Assembly: GCA_963593905.1 (NCBI GenBank)
Contig: CAVBBL010000012.1
Location: forward strand, 1 to 64,000
Direction: 5' to 3'
Length of the DNA: 64,000 nt
Source of the DNA: CAG-791 sp963593905
GTDB lineage: Bacteria > Bacillota > Clostridia > Lachnospirales > Lachnospiraceae
Below are positions 6,936-15,241 of this stretch, piece after piece. The translations under genes were made by a program, and so were the position numbers. Under the pieces are notes generated by a model, which had not been told where the DNA came from, did not search any database, and saw only the letters and a list, made by a program, of their open reading frames with translations. Each line of letters begins with the position of its first letter. The stretch's first letter is position 1.

Positions 6936-8858
6936 ATGACATTTGAAGAGTTCCTGAGCAATAACTTTGCAGAGATCATAGGTCTTGTCTTTATCTGGAT
7001 CATCCTCAATGTGGAAAAGATCCTGGATAAGAAAGAGCTGCGGGCCTTTATGCTGATTTTTTACTGTGAGATAGCGGAGCTTGTGGCCTTTAATCTGGAA
7101 AAGGTGACGGGTTATTGGAGCGAACCTACGGTATGGCGGATACTGTTATCCGCTATTGCCTATACCCTGCGGGCAGTGCTGATCTACCTTTTTATCAGAC
7201 TGGTGTGGCCCTATGAGGATAATAAAAGAGCAAAGGTGCTGCTGGATATTCCCGTGGTCCTATGCGGCCTATGCGGCATTTCCCCCTTTTTCAGCAAAGC
7301 GATATATTCCTTCAGTGATGACAATCATTTCGTCCGGGGACCATTTGGCTGGATTTTTATGGTGACGGTAATTCTCTATGTTTTGCTGTTTGTCTATTAC
7401 ATCATTCGGCAGCATAACGAGAATGAGCGGATGAACACCACGATTCTGCTGCTGATCGCTTTCTTTCTCATCACCTCTACCATCCTCTCCACTATCTATG
7501 ACATAGAGTGGATGGGGAGATTATCCATTGTGTACGGCATTGTCTTCTGCCTGTTTGCCTTAAATACCAATAAGCTGCAGGAGACGATTTATGTACTTCG
7601 GGAGAACGAGGCATTAAAGAACGCTCTCGGCGAGCTGGAGCAGGCCAAAAAAGAGGCAGAGGCCGCCAATGAGGCCAAGACTACCTTTTTGCTGAATATG
7701 TCTCATGACATCCGCACGCCTCTTAACGGCATCATGGGAATGCTGGATATCGCGGAGCATTATGCACAGGATTTAGAGAAGCAGGCAGAGTGCAGGGCAA
7801 AAACCAGAGAGTCTGCGGGAGTGCTCCTGGAACTGGTCAATGAGGTGCTGGACAGAAGTAAGATGGAGTCCGGAGAGATCGTATTAGAGAATGTCTCCTT
7901 TGATCTGGAAGATATTGCAAGAGATGTTTACAATACGGTGCATATTCAGGCAGAAGAAAGGAATATTCGTCTCATGGGCGAATGCAGGGTAACCCACCGG
8001 AAGCTGATCGGCAGTCCCCTTCACTATAAGCGGGTACTCATGAACATTATCGGCAATGCTGTCAAATATAATAAGGAAAACGGCAGCATTACCACTACCT
8101 GCAGGGAGAGAGAGTTAGACGAGGGAAGGACAGAGGTGGTGTTTGTATGTCAGGATACAGGCATCGGCATGAGCGAGGAATTTCAAAAGCACATCTTTGA
8201 ACCTTTCAGTCAGGAAAAGCAGACCGCTCGCTCCTCCTACAAAGGAACGGGACTTGGCATGTCTATCGTCAAGAGCATTGTAGATAAAATGGGCGGTACG
8301 ATTACCTTAGAGAGTGTGAAGGACAAGGGTACTACCTTTACGGTGAGCATTCCCTTTGAAATTGATACAGCACCGGAGACAAAGGCAACAGAGAAGGACG
8401 AGGCACCGATCTGCTCTATTAAGGGAAGGAAGGTTCTGGTGGCAGAGGACAATGGCATCAATATGGAAATCGCCGAATTCCTTCTGGAGAAGGAAGAGGC
8501 TTCTGTCATTAAGGCCTGGAACGGACAGGAGGCGGTGGATATCTTTGCAAAGAGTGCACCGGGAGAGATCGACGTCATCCTTATGGATGTGATGATGCCT
8601 GTAAAGGATGGCTATGAGGCCACCAGCCAGATTCGGCGGCTTGAGAGAGAAGATGCCGCCAGTGTTCCGATCATAGCCATGACGGCCAATGCTTTTTCTG
8701 AGGACCGGATTCGGGCAGAGGAGGCCGGCATGAATGAACATATTGCCAAACCTTTTGACGGGGAGACGTTAGTGAAGATGATTGCAACCCTTGTGGGAAA
8801 AACTATTAATAACTGCAGCCGGGACGATGTGGCAAAAGCCGAGATGGCTTCCATATAA
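6936..8858 (+). CDS. Membrane hybrid histidine kinase
   Basis: The 640-aa protein has about six to seven hydrophobic segments in residues 1-215, a coiled coil (about 215-245), HisKA (MSHDIRTPLNG, His near 257), HATPase (N-box IIGNAVKYN, G-boxes DTGIGMS and GTGLGMSI) and a receiver with Asp near 551 (VILMDVMMPVKDG). The integral-membrane input resembles 7TM-type sensors of lipophilic or membrane signals. It lacks a DNA-binding output and a periplasmic loop large enough for a Cache domain. Together with the soluble hybrid kinase at 2802 it brackets the three small peptide genes and is divergent from peptide 3. Sensing of a membrane peptide is an inference from context. Confidence 0.9.
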   Translation: MTFEEFLSNNFAEIIGLVFIWIILNVEKILDKKELRAFMLIFYCEIAELVAFNLEKVTGYWSEPTVWRILLSAIAYTLRAVLIYLFIRLVWPYEDNKRAKVLLDIPVVLCGLCGISPFFSKAIYSFSDDNHFVRGPFGWIFMVTVILYVLLFVYYIIRQHNENERMNTTILLLIAFFLITSTILSTIYDIEWMGRLSIVYGIVFCLFALNTNKLQETIYVLRENEALKNALGELEQAKKEAEAANEAKTTFLLNMSHDIRTPLNGIMGMLDIAEHYAQDLEKQAECRAKTRESAGVLLELVNEVLDRSKMESGEIVLENVSFDLEDIARDVYNTVHIQAEERNIRLMGECRVTHRKLIGSPLHYKRVLMNIIGNAVKYNKENGSITTTCRERELDEGRTEVVFVCQDTGIGMSEEFQKHIFEPFSQEKQTARSSYKGTGLGMSIVKSIVDKMGGTITLESVKDKGTTFTVSIPFEIDTAPETKATEKDEAPICSIKGRKVLVAEDNGINMEIAEFLLEKEEASVIKAWNGQEAVDIFAKSAPGEIDVILMDVMMPVKDGYEATSQIRRLEREDAASVPIIAMTANAFSEDRIRAEEAGMNEHIAKPFDGETLVKMIATLVGKTINNCSRDDVAKAEMASI

Positions 8859-8883
8859 TAAGATAAGGAAAAGGAGAAGCGCT

Positions 8884-9543
8884 ATGAAATTTTTTATTGA
8901 CACTGCCAATGTAGACGAAATTCGAAAGGCAAATGACATGGGGGTGATTGCAGGCGTTACCACCAATCCGAGCCTGATCGCCAAAGAGCACAGGGACTAC
9001 GCCAAGACGCTGGCAGAGATCGCAACCATTGTTGATGGACCGATTTCCGGTGAAGTAAAGGCTACCACCACCGATGCGGAAACTATGATCAAGGAAGGAG
9101 AGGCTATTTATGCACTTGATCCTAAGCACATGGTGGTCAAGATCCCGATGACAGTGGAGGGACTTAAGGCTATCAAGGTGCTGAGCGCAAAGGGGATTCC
9201 TACCAATTGTACGCTGATTTTCTCCGCAAATCAGGCACTGCTGGCGGCCAGAGCCGGAGCGACCTATGTAAGCCCCTTCCTGGGACGATTGGATGACATT
9301 AGCCAGCCCGGCATTGATCTGATTCAGACCATCAGCGAGATTTTTGACAACTACCCGGATATTCACACGGAAATCATAGCGGCTTCTGTCCGCAATCCCA
9401 TCCATATCACTGACTGCGCATTGGCCGGCGCTGATATCGCCACAGTGCCCTACAAGGTCATTGAGCAGATGACCAAGCACCCTCTCACCGACCAGGGCAT
9501 AGAGAAATTCAAGGCTGACTATGTGGCGGTATTTGGAGAATGA
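8884..9543 (+). CDS. fsa: Fructose-6-phosphate aldolase / small transaldolase
   Basis: The 219-aa protein is the short TalC/MipB-Fsa type: MKFFIDTANVDEI at the start, VTTNPSLIAKE, and the Schiff-base Lys in VVKIPMT (Lys86). Length matches Fsa/TalC (about 215-220 aa). It either splits fructose 6-phosphate to dihydroxyacetone and glyceraldehyde 3-phosphate or works as transaldolase; sequence alone does not separate them. ATG 8884 has AAGGAAAAGGAG upstream, and the longer upstream frame is not needed. It is 25 bp after the kinase gene, so it may share its transcript. Confidence 0.9.
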   Translation: MKFFIDTANVDEIRKANDMGVIAGVTTNPSLIAKEHRDYAKTLAEIATIVDGPISGEVKATTTDAETMIKEGEAIYALDPKHMVVKIPMTVEGLKAIKVLSAKGIPTNCTLIFSANQALLAARAGATYVSPFLGRLDDISQPGIDLIQTISEIFDNYPDIHTEIIAASVRNPIHITDCALAGADIATVPYKVIEQMTKHPLTDQGIEKFKADYVAVFGE

Positions 9544-9671
9544 TGGGGGAATGACCGCTGCATGGTCAGTGAATGCAGAAGTGGAAGGTGCGAGAGCAAC
9601 CGGCCCATGATCAGAATAGGAATTTTGTACAGAAGGAGTGTACTGCCGGACAAAGGGCAGGAAATAAATCG

Positions 9672-10607
9672 ATGAAAATTGTTTTTTTGGATGCGAACTC
9701 AATAGGAACAGATATAGATCTTTCCGATTTCTCAAAACTGGGAGAGGTAACCCTGTATGGATATACAGAGCAGCAGGATATGCCTAAACGGATTCAGGAT
9801 GCGGACGTGATCATTGTAAACAAGGTGGAGGTAAACGCACAGACAGTGGGGGAGGCGCCGAACTTAAAGCTGGTATGCGTGACGGCCACCGGAACCAATA
9901 ATCTGGACAAAGCATTTTTGGATGCCAGAGGGATCGCGTGGAGAAATGTGGCAGGCTACTCTACAGAGAATGTGGCGCAGCACACCTTTGCGCTGTTATT
10001 TTCCCTGTTGGAGAAAATAAGCTACTACGATAACTATGTTAAATCCGGCCGCTATGAAAATGATCAGATGTTTACCCATTTTTCCAATGTGTTTCATGAA
10101 CTGTCCGGAAGCACATGGGGCATAATCGGGCTGGGAAATATCGGACGACGGGTGGCAGACATTGCAAAGGCATTTGGCTGCCATGTGATCTACTATTCCA
10201 CTTCCGGCAAACACGAGGAAGAGGGATATGAGAGAGTGGATCTGGACACTTTATTGAAGACCTCTGACATCGTGTCTGTGCATGCTCCTCTGAATGAGGA
10301 TACCCTGAATTTGATGGACAGGGAAGCGTTTGCAAAGATGAAAAACAGTGCGATTTTCATCAATGTGGGGCGGGGCCCTATCGTCGTGGAGGAGGATCTG
10401 GCAGATGCTCTGGAAAAGGGAGAGATCGCGGCAGCCGGTCTGGATGTGCTGCGCCAGGAGCCTATGACGGCAGACAATCCGCTTAAAAGGATCAAGGACA
10501 GCACAAAGCTGATCATTACTCCTCATATCGCGTGGGCCAGTATAGAAGCCCGTACCCGTCTGATGAAGATCATCTGGGGACAGATTCATGATTTCTTTCA
10601 GCAATAG
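9672..10607 (+). CDS. D-2-hydroxyacid dehydrogenase (NAD-dependent)
   Basis: The 311-aa enzyme has the D-isomer-specific 2-hydroxyacid dehydrogenase layout: Rossmann GLGNIG (153-158), catalytic Arg in NVGRGPIV (Arg234), Glu in RQEPM (Glu263) and His in TPHIAWA (His285). The family interconverts 2-oxoacids and D-2-hydroxyacids; candidates are hydroxypyruvate/glycerate or lactate. Start ATG 9672 begins the standard first strand (MKIVFLDAN) after GGGCAGG; an upstream in-frame extension has no family match. Placed ahead of lar genes, it may handle a 2-hydroxyacid that the nickel-pincer enzyme racemises (inference). Confidence 0.9.
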   Translation: MKIVFLDANSIGTDIDLSDFSKLGEVTLYGYTEQQDMPKRIQDADVIIVNKVEVNAQTVGEAPNLKLVCVTATGTNNLDKAFLDARGIAWRNVAGYSTENVAQHTFALLFSLLEKISYYDNYVKSGRYENDQMFTHFSNVFHELSGSTWGIIGLGNIGRRVADIAKAFGCHVIYYSTSGKHEEEGYERVDLDTLLKTSDIVSVHAPLNEDTLNLMDREAFAKMKNSAIFINVGRGPIVVEEDLADALEKGEIAAAGLDVLRQEPMTADNPLKRIKDSTKLIITPHIAWASIEARTRLMKIIWGQIHDFFQQ

Positions 10608-10638
10608 ATAGGATATACGTCATATTTGTCATATTCAT

Positions 10639-10676
10639 AATGCCGTTGGTTTGGGGATGTCCCAGCCAACGGCATT
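10639..10676. other. Strong hairpin after dehydrogenase gene
   Basis: A perfect 11-bp stem, AATGCCGTTGG with CCAACGGCATT, encloses a smaller GGG/CCC pairing. There is no T run on either side, so it is not a typical terminator. It may stabilise the 3' end or be a relic of a mobile palindrome. Confidence 0.5.
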
Positions 10677-10864
10677 GTCGATAGGGAAACACGGATATAT
10701 AATGAATACGGCATGGATGCTGTAAACACCACCATGCAATCGATCGTTGAGAAACAACATTGATCTTGTATCGGAGAAATTACATTTGCGATTTTTCATT
10801 ATGTATCCACAATGCATGCAGCATAATCGATGAGAAAACACAGGAAAGTGTAGAGAGGAAACCT
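10677..10864 (+). other. Leader of EamA gene with degenerate family A hairpin
   Basis: About 190 bp without a gene. TTGTATCGGAGAAATTACAT (10766-10785) resembles the start of the family A leader module (ATCGGAGAATTCGCC) but its 3' arm is decayed, suggesting an old, degenerate copy. No other signal is convincing. Confidence 0.3.
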
Positions 10865-11278
10865 ATGTGGGCATTGTTTGCGATTTTATCTGCAGTATTT
10901 GCTGCGCTTACCTCTATTTTGGCAAAGGTGGGAATTGAAAATGTAAATTCCAATCTGGGAACGGCCATTCGCACAATGGTGGTAGTGGTAATGGCGTGGG
11001 GGATGGTTTTTATCACCCATAGCCTGGGCGGCATTACACAGATCAGCAAGAAAAGCTGGCTGTTTCTGATCCTGTCAGGATTGGCAACGGGGGCATCCTG
11101 GCTTTGTTATTACAGAGCGCTGCAGATAGGAGATGCTTCAAAAGTAGTTCCCATTGACAAGCTCAGCGTGGTGATCACACTTGTGTTGGCTTTTGTGTTC
11201 CTGCATGAGGAGTTCACCTTGAAATCACTGATCGGATGTATTCTGATCGGTGCAGGGACGTTGGTCATGGTGTTTTGA
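10865..11278 (+). CDS. Half-size EamA/DMT transporter (137 aa)
   Basis: A single EamA unit: start MWALFAILSAVFAALTSILA, about five hydrophobic helices, and the terminal LIGCILIGAGTLVMVF. Most DMT-family carriers have two such units (about 290-300 aa). One-unit proteins of this size exist and must dimerise to form a carrier. ATG 10865 has GAGAGGAAACC upstream. It lies between the hydroxyacid dehydrogenase and larB, so export or import of a hydroxyacid, or of a precursor, is possible but unproven. Confidence 0.85.
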   Translation: MWALFAILSAVFAALTSILAKVGIENVNSNLGTAIRTMVVVVMAWGMVFITHSLGGITQISKKSWLFLILSGLATGASWLCYYRALQIGDASKVVPIDKLSVVITLVLAFVFLHEEFTLKSLIGCILIGAGTLVMVF

Positions 11279-11449
11279 CTTTGACTGCAGTTATACAGAG
11301 GCAGCAAGTGTGAGGAGCACCATCTGCGGCGGTGAAAAGGCAGACAGGTATCCGGTGTAGGAAGGAGTATGAAGTGGACGGGCTGTATATTGCAGATAGA
11401 GCGGATATTGGCTTAATCATGCAGCCGTATGCGGAACATAGAGGTAAAC

Positions 11450-12199
11450 ATGGATGTACATAAGATATTAGAACAGGTAAAGAGTGGGCAGCTGGATATA
11501 GCAGAGGCAGAGGAAAAGCTAAAGGATCTGCCCTATGAGGATCTGGGCTACGCCAAACTGGACCATCACAGAAAGCTTCGTTCCGGTTTCGGAGAGACTA
11601 TTTTCTGTCAGGGCAAACCGGATCCCTACCTGCAGGAGATATTTCTGAAATTCTATGAAAGAGATGGGGAAGTATTGGCAACCAGAGCCGATAAGGAACA
11701 ATATGAACGGATTCGCAGTCTGGTGCCGGAAGCTGTATATGATCCTATTTCCCGCATCATAAAGGTGGAGAAGCCGGGGAAGGAGCATGTGGGATGCGTG
11801 GCGGTCTGCACCGGCGGCACGGCGGATATCCCGGTGGCAGAGGAAGCGGCGCAGACAGCCGAATACTTCGGCACGAAGGTCGACCGTATCTACGATGTGG
11901 GAGTAGCGGGGATTCACCGGCTGCTGAGCCAGAGAGAGCGCATAGGCGAGGCGAATTGTATCATCGCCATAGCAGGCATGGAGGGAGCGCTGGGCACAGT
12001 GATCGCAGGCATGGCAGAGGCACCCGTGATCGCCGTGCCTACCTCTGTGGGCTATGGAGCTAGTTTCCACGGGCTCTCCGCCCTTTTGACGATGATTAAT
12101 TCCTGTGCAAATGGAATTTCCGTGGTCAATATTGACAATGGTTACGGCGCAGGCTATATTGCGACACAGATAAACAGAATGGCGGTGAAGAAGGATTGA
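11450..12199 (+). CDS. larB: LarB, pyridinium-3,5-biscarboxylate synthase
   Basis: The 249-aa protein matches LarB: a helical N-terminal region then a PurE-like (AIR carboxylase-type) domain with VAVCTGGTADIPVAEEA and IAGMEGALGTVIAGM. LarB carboxylates and hydrolyses nicotinic acid adenine dinucleotide to start synthesis of the nickel-pincer nucleotide cofactor. ATG 11450 has GAGGTAAAC immediately upstream, so it is preferred over the in-frame ATG seven codons earlier. The stop codon overlaps the larC start, implying translational coupling. Confidence 0.92.
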   Translation: MDVHKILEQVKSGQLDIAEAEEKLKDLPYEDLGYAKLDHHRKLRSGFGETIFCQGKPDPYLQEIFLKFYERDGEVLATRADKEQYERIRSLVPEAVYDPISRIIKVEKPGKEHVGCVAVCTGGTADIPVAEEAAQTAEYFGTKVDRIYDVGVAGIHRLLSQRERIGEANCIIAIAGMEGALGTVIAGMAEAPVIAVPTSVGYGASFHGLSALLTMINSCANGISVVNIDNGYGAGYIATQINRMAVKKD

Positions 12200-13590
12200 A
12201 AAAGACATTATATCTGGAGTGCAATTCGGGAATCAGCGGAGATATGACCGTAGGAGCACTGCTGGATCTGGGGGCAGACAGAAAGGTGCTGGAGGAGGCA
12301 CTGGCGAGTCTGCAGGTAGACGGATATCATCTGCACTTTGGAACGACAGTAAAATGCGGTATCAAGGCCTATGATTTTGATGTGCATCTGGAAACCGACG
12401 AAGAGGAGCATACGAAGGGGCATGGGCATACACATGCTCATGGGGAGGTGAATCACGAACATCCCCATCAGGATCAGTGTCATGTTCACGGCCATACAGA
12501 GGTGGAGGGTGACTGTGAGGAAGCGCATGACGGCGATCATGTTCACACGCATCCACACAGTCATCGTAATCTTCATGACATTTACGAGATTATTGATCGC
12601 TTGCAGTCCACTGAAAGAGTAAGGGAGCTGGCGAGACGGATCTTTGAGATCGTGGCAGAGGCGGAGTCAAAGGCCCATGGTCTTCCTATAGAACAGGTGC
12701 ATTTCCACGAAGTAGGCGCTGTCGATTCCATCGTGGATATCGTCAGTACCGCTGTCTGCCTGGATGATTTAGGGATTGAGAAGGTGATTGTTTCTCCCCT
12801 TGCAGAAGGACAGGGCTATGTGAGATGTCAGCACGGCACATTGCCGGTGCCGGTGCCGGCCACGGCCAATATTGCCCAGGCTTATGGGCTGAAGCTTCGC
12901 TTTACAGAGGTGCAGGGGGAAATGGTCACTCCCACCGGTGCAGCTATCGCAGCGGCATTAAATACAGGGGCTTCCATGCCGGAGAATTACCGTATCGTAA
13001 AGATCGGCATCGGCGCAGGCAATAAAGACTTTGACCATGCCAATATCCTCCGGGCGATGCTTATCGAGGATGCGGAGGAAGAAGGAAAAGCAGGAACAGA
13101 GGAAAAAGCGGAAAAAGAAGAGAAGGTACATAAAACAGATCGTCTGGAACTGCTGGAGACAAATCTGGATGACTGCACGGGAGAAGCTTTGGGGTATACC
13201 ATGAATCTGCTGTTAAAGGCCGGTGCCAAGGATGCATGGTACACACCAATCTACATGAAGAAGAACCGACCGGCGTATATGCTTTCTGTGCTGTGTCGGG
13301 AAAGCAGCCGGGAGGATATGGAGGAGATCATTTTTACGCATACTACCTCCATTGGCATACGACGTTTTAAGGCGGAGCGAACAGCACTGGAACGCAGAAT
13401 GATCCGGGTAGAGACTTCCTATGGAACCGTCGATGTGAAGGTCTGCAGCTATAAAGAAAAAACCTACTGTTATCCGGAATATGACAGCGTTGTCGCGTTA
13501 TGTGATAAGCTGGAAAACGTGGATTTTAATACGGCTTATGAAGCTGCTGCGACAGCAGCGAGAGAACTGTTAGCGGTATCGGCGAGATGA
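12196..13590 (+). CDS. larC: LarC, nickel insertion cyclometallase
   Basis: The 464-aa protein starts at TTG 12196, which overlaps the larB TGA, with GAAGAAGGA upstream. LarC uses CTP to insert nickel into the pincer nucleotide. LYLECNSGISGDMTVGALLD and PLAEGQGYVRCQHGTLPVP are LarC signatures. Residues 72-123 contain 17 histidines, a metal-storage stretch larger than in many homologues. In Lactobacillus plantarum LarC is made by programmed frameshifting from two frames; here it is one continuous frame. A second acidic/Lys linker at about 295-312 separates the two halves. Confidence 0.92.
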   Translation: MKKTLYLECNSGISGDMTVGALLDLGADRKVLEEALASLQVDGYHLHFGTTVKCGIKAYDFDVHLETDEEEHTKGHGHTHAHGEVNHEHPHQDQCHVHGHTEVEGDCEEAHDGDHVHTHPHSHRNLHDIYEIIDRLQSTERVRELARRIFEIVAEAESKAHGLPIEQVHFHEVGAVDSIVDIVSTAVCLDDLGIEKVIVSPLAEGQGYVRCQHGTLPVPVPATANIAQAYGLKLRFTEVQGEMVTPTGAAIAAALNTGASMPENYRIVKIGIGAGNKDFDHANILRAMLIEDAEEEGKAGTEEKAEKEEKVHKTDRLELLETNLDDCTGEALGYTMNLLLKAGAKDAWYTPIYMKKNRPAYMLSVLCRESSREDMEEIIFTHTTSIGIRRFKAERTALERRMIRVETSYGTVDVKVCSYKEKTYCYPEYDSVVALCDKLENVDFNTAYEAAATAARELLAVSAR

Positions 13591-13712
13591 AGATAAACAA
13601 ACCGCCTCATTCGTGCAAGGCTGTATCGGTAGTTTGTACTTTTTCTCTTAGTATCATCAGATAACAGGGGATATTCATTATCGCAACATCTGCTGTAAAG
13701 GAGACGGAAAAC

Positions 13713-14552
13713 ATGGAAATGCAGAATTATACCATAGAGGAGCGGCTTGCGCAGCTGGAAGCCCTGACGGGACAGTACACAGCAGGGGGAGAGGATCTGT
13801 GCGTGGCTTTTTCCGGCGGCGTGGACAGCAGCCTGATTCTGAAAGCAGCGGTGAAGGCGGCCGAAAAAGACGGCAGCAAGGTCTATGCCGTTACCTTTGA
13901 CAGCCGCCTGCATCCTTCCTGCGATCTGGAGATCGCCAGACGAGTGGCAGCAGAATTGGGCGGTATTCATAAAGTGATCCATGTAAACGAACTGGAACAG
14001 AAAGCAATCCGTATGAATCCTGTAGATCGCTGCTATCTTTGTAAGAGGCATCTGTTTATGAATCTGAAACAGATGGCAGAGAGTCTGGGGGCGAAGACGG
14101 TTATGGACGGTACCAACGAAGATGACCACCATGTATACCGTCCGGGGATCCGAGCCCTGAAGGAGCTGGGAATCATCAGTCCTCTGGCACAGCTGCACAT
14201 TACCAAGGCGGAGGTAAAGACCATGGCCAAGATGTGGGATATTTCCGTGGCATCCCGTCCGTCCACTCCCTGCATGGCCACCAGACTGCCCTACAATACT
14301 CCCATTGACTATGACATCATGAAACAGATCGAAACAGGGGAAGGTTACCTGCGAGAGGTGCTGGGGGGGAATGTGCGCCTGCGGCTTCACGGCAATATAG
14401 TGCGCATTGAGGCGGATAAAGCCTCTTTCGGAAAGCTTCTGGAGCATGGCGATGAAATCGTAAAAAGGTTAAAGGAATTGGGATTTATTTACATTACCAT
14501 GGACCTGGAGGGCTTTCGCTCCGGGAGTATGGATATCGGATTGGATATCTGA
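13713..14552 (+). CDS. larE: LarE, sulfur transferase for nickel-pincer cofactor
   Basis: PP-loop ATP pyrophosphatase: FSGGVDSSLIL (residues 33-43). LarE adenylates the pyridinium dicarboxylate and converts its carboxylates to thioacids. The Cys in PSTPCMATR (Cys187) is at the position of the sacrificial Cys of L. plantarum LarE. Two further cysteines are in RCYLCKR (Cys107, Cys110). Three-cysteine LarE proteins are known that bind a [4Fe-4S] cluster and work catalytically instead of sacrificing their own Cys, so this one probably belongs there (inference). ATG has AAAGGAGACGG upstream. It sits 122 bp after larC. Confidence 0.9.
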   Translation: MEMQNYTIEERLAQLEALTGQYTAGGEDLCVAFSGGVDSSLILKAAVKAAEKDGSKVYAVTFDSRLHPSCDLEIARRVAAELGGIHKVIHVNELEQKAIRMNPVDRCYLCKRHLFMNLKQMAESLGAKTVMDGTNEDDHHVYRPGIRALKELGIISPLAQLHITKAEVKTMAKMWDISVASRPSTPCMATRLPYNTPIDYDIMKQIETGEGYLREVLGGNVRLRLHGNIVRIEADKASFGKLLEHGDEIVKRLKELGFIYITMDLEGFRSGSMDIGLDI

Positions 14553-14591
14553 CTGTCGGACAAGAGACGGAAAGTACGCGGAGGTGTTATA

Positions 14592-14718
14592 AAGAAATCA
14601 TTGTAAAGCGAGAACGTTATAACGTGAAAGTATTAGAAAGTGCGAGCATTATAAAGAGAGATCGTTATAAAGCGAGAGCGTTGTAAAGAGAGATTGTTAT
14701 AAAGTGAGGATTTTATAA
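14592..14718. repeat. Degenerate short tandem repeats
   Basis: Imperfect units of about 17-20 bp resembling GTTATAAAGNGAGANC recur at least six times (for example from 14615, 14663 and 14696). They lie directly before the terminator at 14726. They encode nothing obvious; function unknown. Confidence 0.6.
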
Positions 14719-14725
14719 TGAAAAG

Positions 14726-14760
14726 AGAGACTGCTGTTTGTAAACAGCGGTCTTTTTTTT
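14726..14760 (+). terminator. Intrinsic terminator of lar operon
   Basis: A 12-bp stem, AGACTGCTGTTT with AAACAGCGGTCT, has a 2-nt loop and is followed by eight T. It is a textbook Rho-independent terminator about 175 bp after larE. Confidence 0.9.
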
Positions 14761-14796
14761 ACTGATAGCACAAAGCGCTGTTCATTATTGCGGAGT

Positions 14797-14892
14797 TTCT
14801 CAAAAGAGAAGTTTCTCAAAGGAGAAGCTTCTCAATCAAAAGAGAAGCACAGTTTTGCGTGAGCTTTTGACATGCCGTGAGATGTCGGCATA
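14797..14892. other. Cluster of small hairpins before sugar operon
   Basis: Three short palindromes in a row (TTCTCAAAAGAGAA, TTCTCAAAGGAGAA, then a CTTCTC...GAGAAG form) are followed by TGCCG/CGGCA pairing at about 14873-14890. This stretch contains no gene. It may be decayed mobile palindromes or an operator array. Confidence 0.4.
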
Positions 14893-14955
14893 AGGATGTC
14901 TAATTTTTGACTATTGAGAATGAATTATTGGTCAGCATCTTGTCTCCTGTGCAGC

Positions 14956-15239
14956 TATAATGGGGACAACAAAAGGAAAATGACCGACCGCAGGGCGCCA
15001 TGACGGTTGGTAAATTTTCGATGTGAGGGTTTCATCGGAGAATTCGCCTACGCGAAATTCTCCTCACGTTGCCGCAATAAATTGCGGCAAGGAAAGGATA
15101 AGTTTGAAAGAAATGCTCGATAGCATTTCTTTCAAACTGCAGTGATGGCTGCACCATCACCGCAAGATCGTATCGGAGAATTCGCCTACGCGAAATTCTC
15201 CTCACGTTGCCGCAATGAATTGCGGCAAGGAAAGGATAA
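14956..15239 (+). promoter_or_regulatory. Promoter and tandem family A multi-hairpin leader of symporter gene
   Basis: TATAAT at 14956-14961 is a good -10; its -35 is weak. A hairpin with ACCGACCG/CGGTTGGT arms (about 14982-15012) is followed by two copies, 138 bp apart (from 15034 and 15172), of module a1 (GGAGAATTCGCC with GCGAAATTCTCC) and module a2 (TTGCCGCAAT with ATTGCGGCAA). Each a2 stem abuts a GGAAAGGATA ribosome site. Between the copies are a3 (16-bp stem GTTTGAAAGAAATGCT) and a4 (GATGG/CCATC). The second ribosome site serves the symporter ATG at 15242. A leader whose final stem touches the ribosome site suggests control of translation or RNA stability. Confidence 0.7.
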
Positions 15240-15241
15240 CT

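Noticed and set aside
12208..12576. Antisense frame within larC
   Set aside because: It arises from the His-rich codons (CAT read as ATG on the other strand). It has no ribosome site.
12196..13590. Programmed frameshift in larC
   Set aside because: The frame is continuous from the TTG start to the stop, so none is needed.
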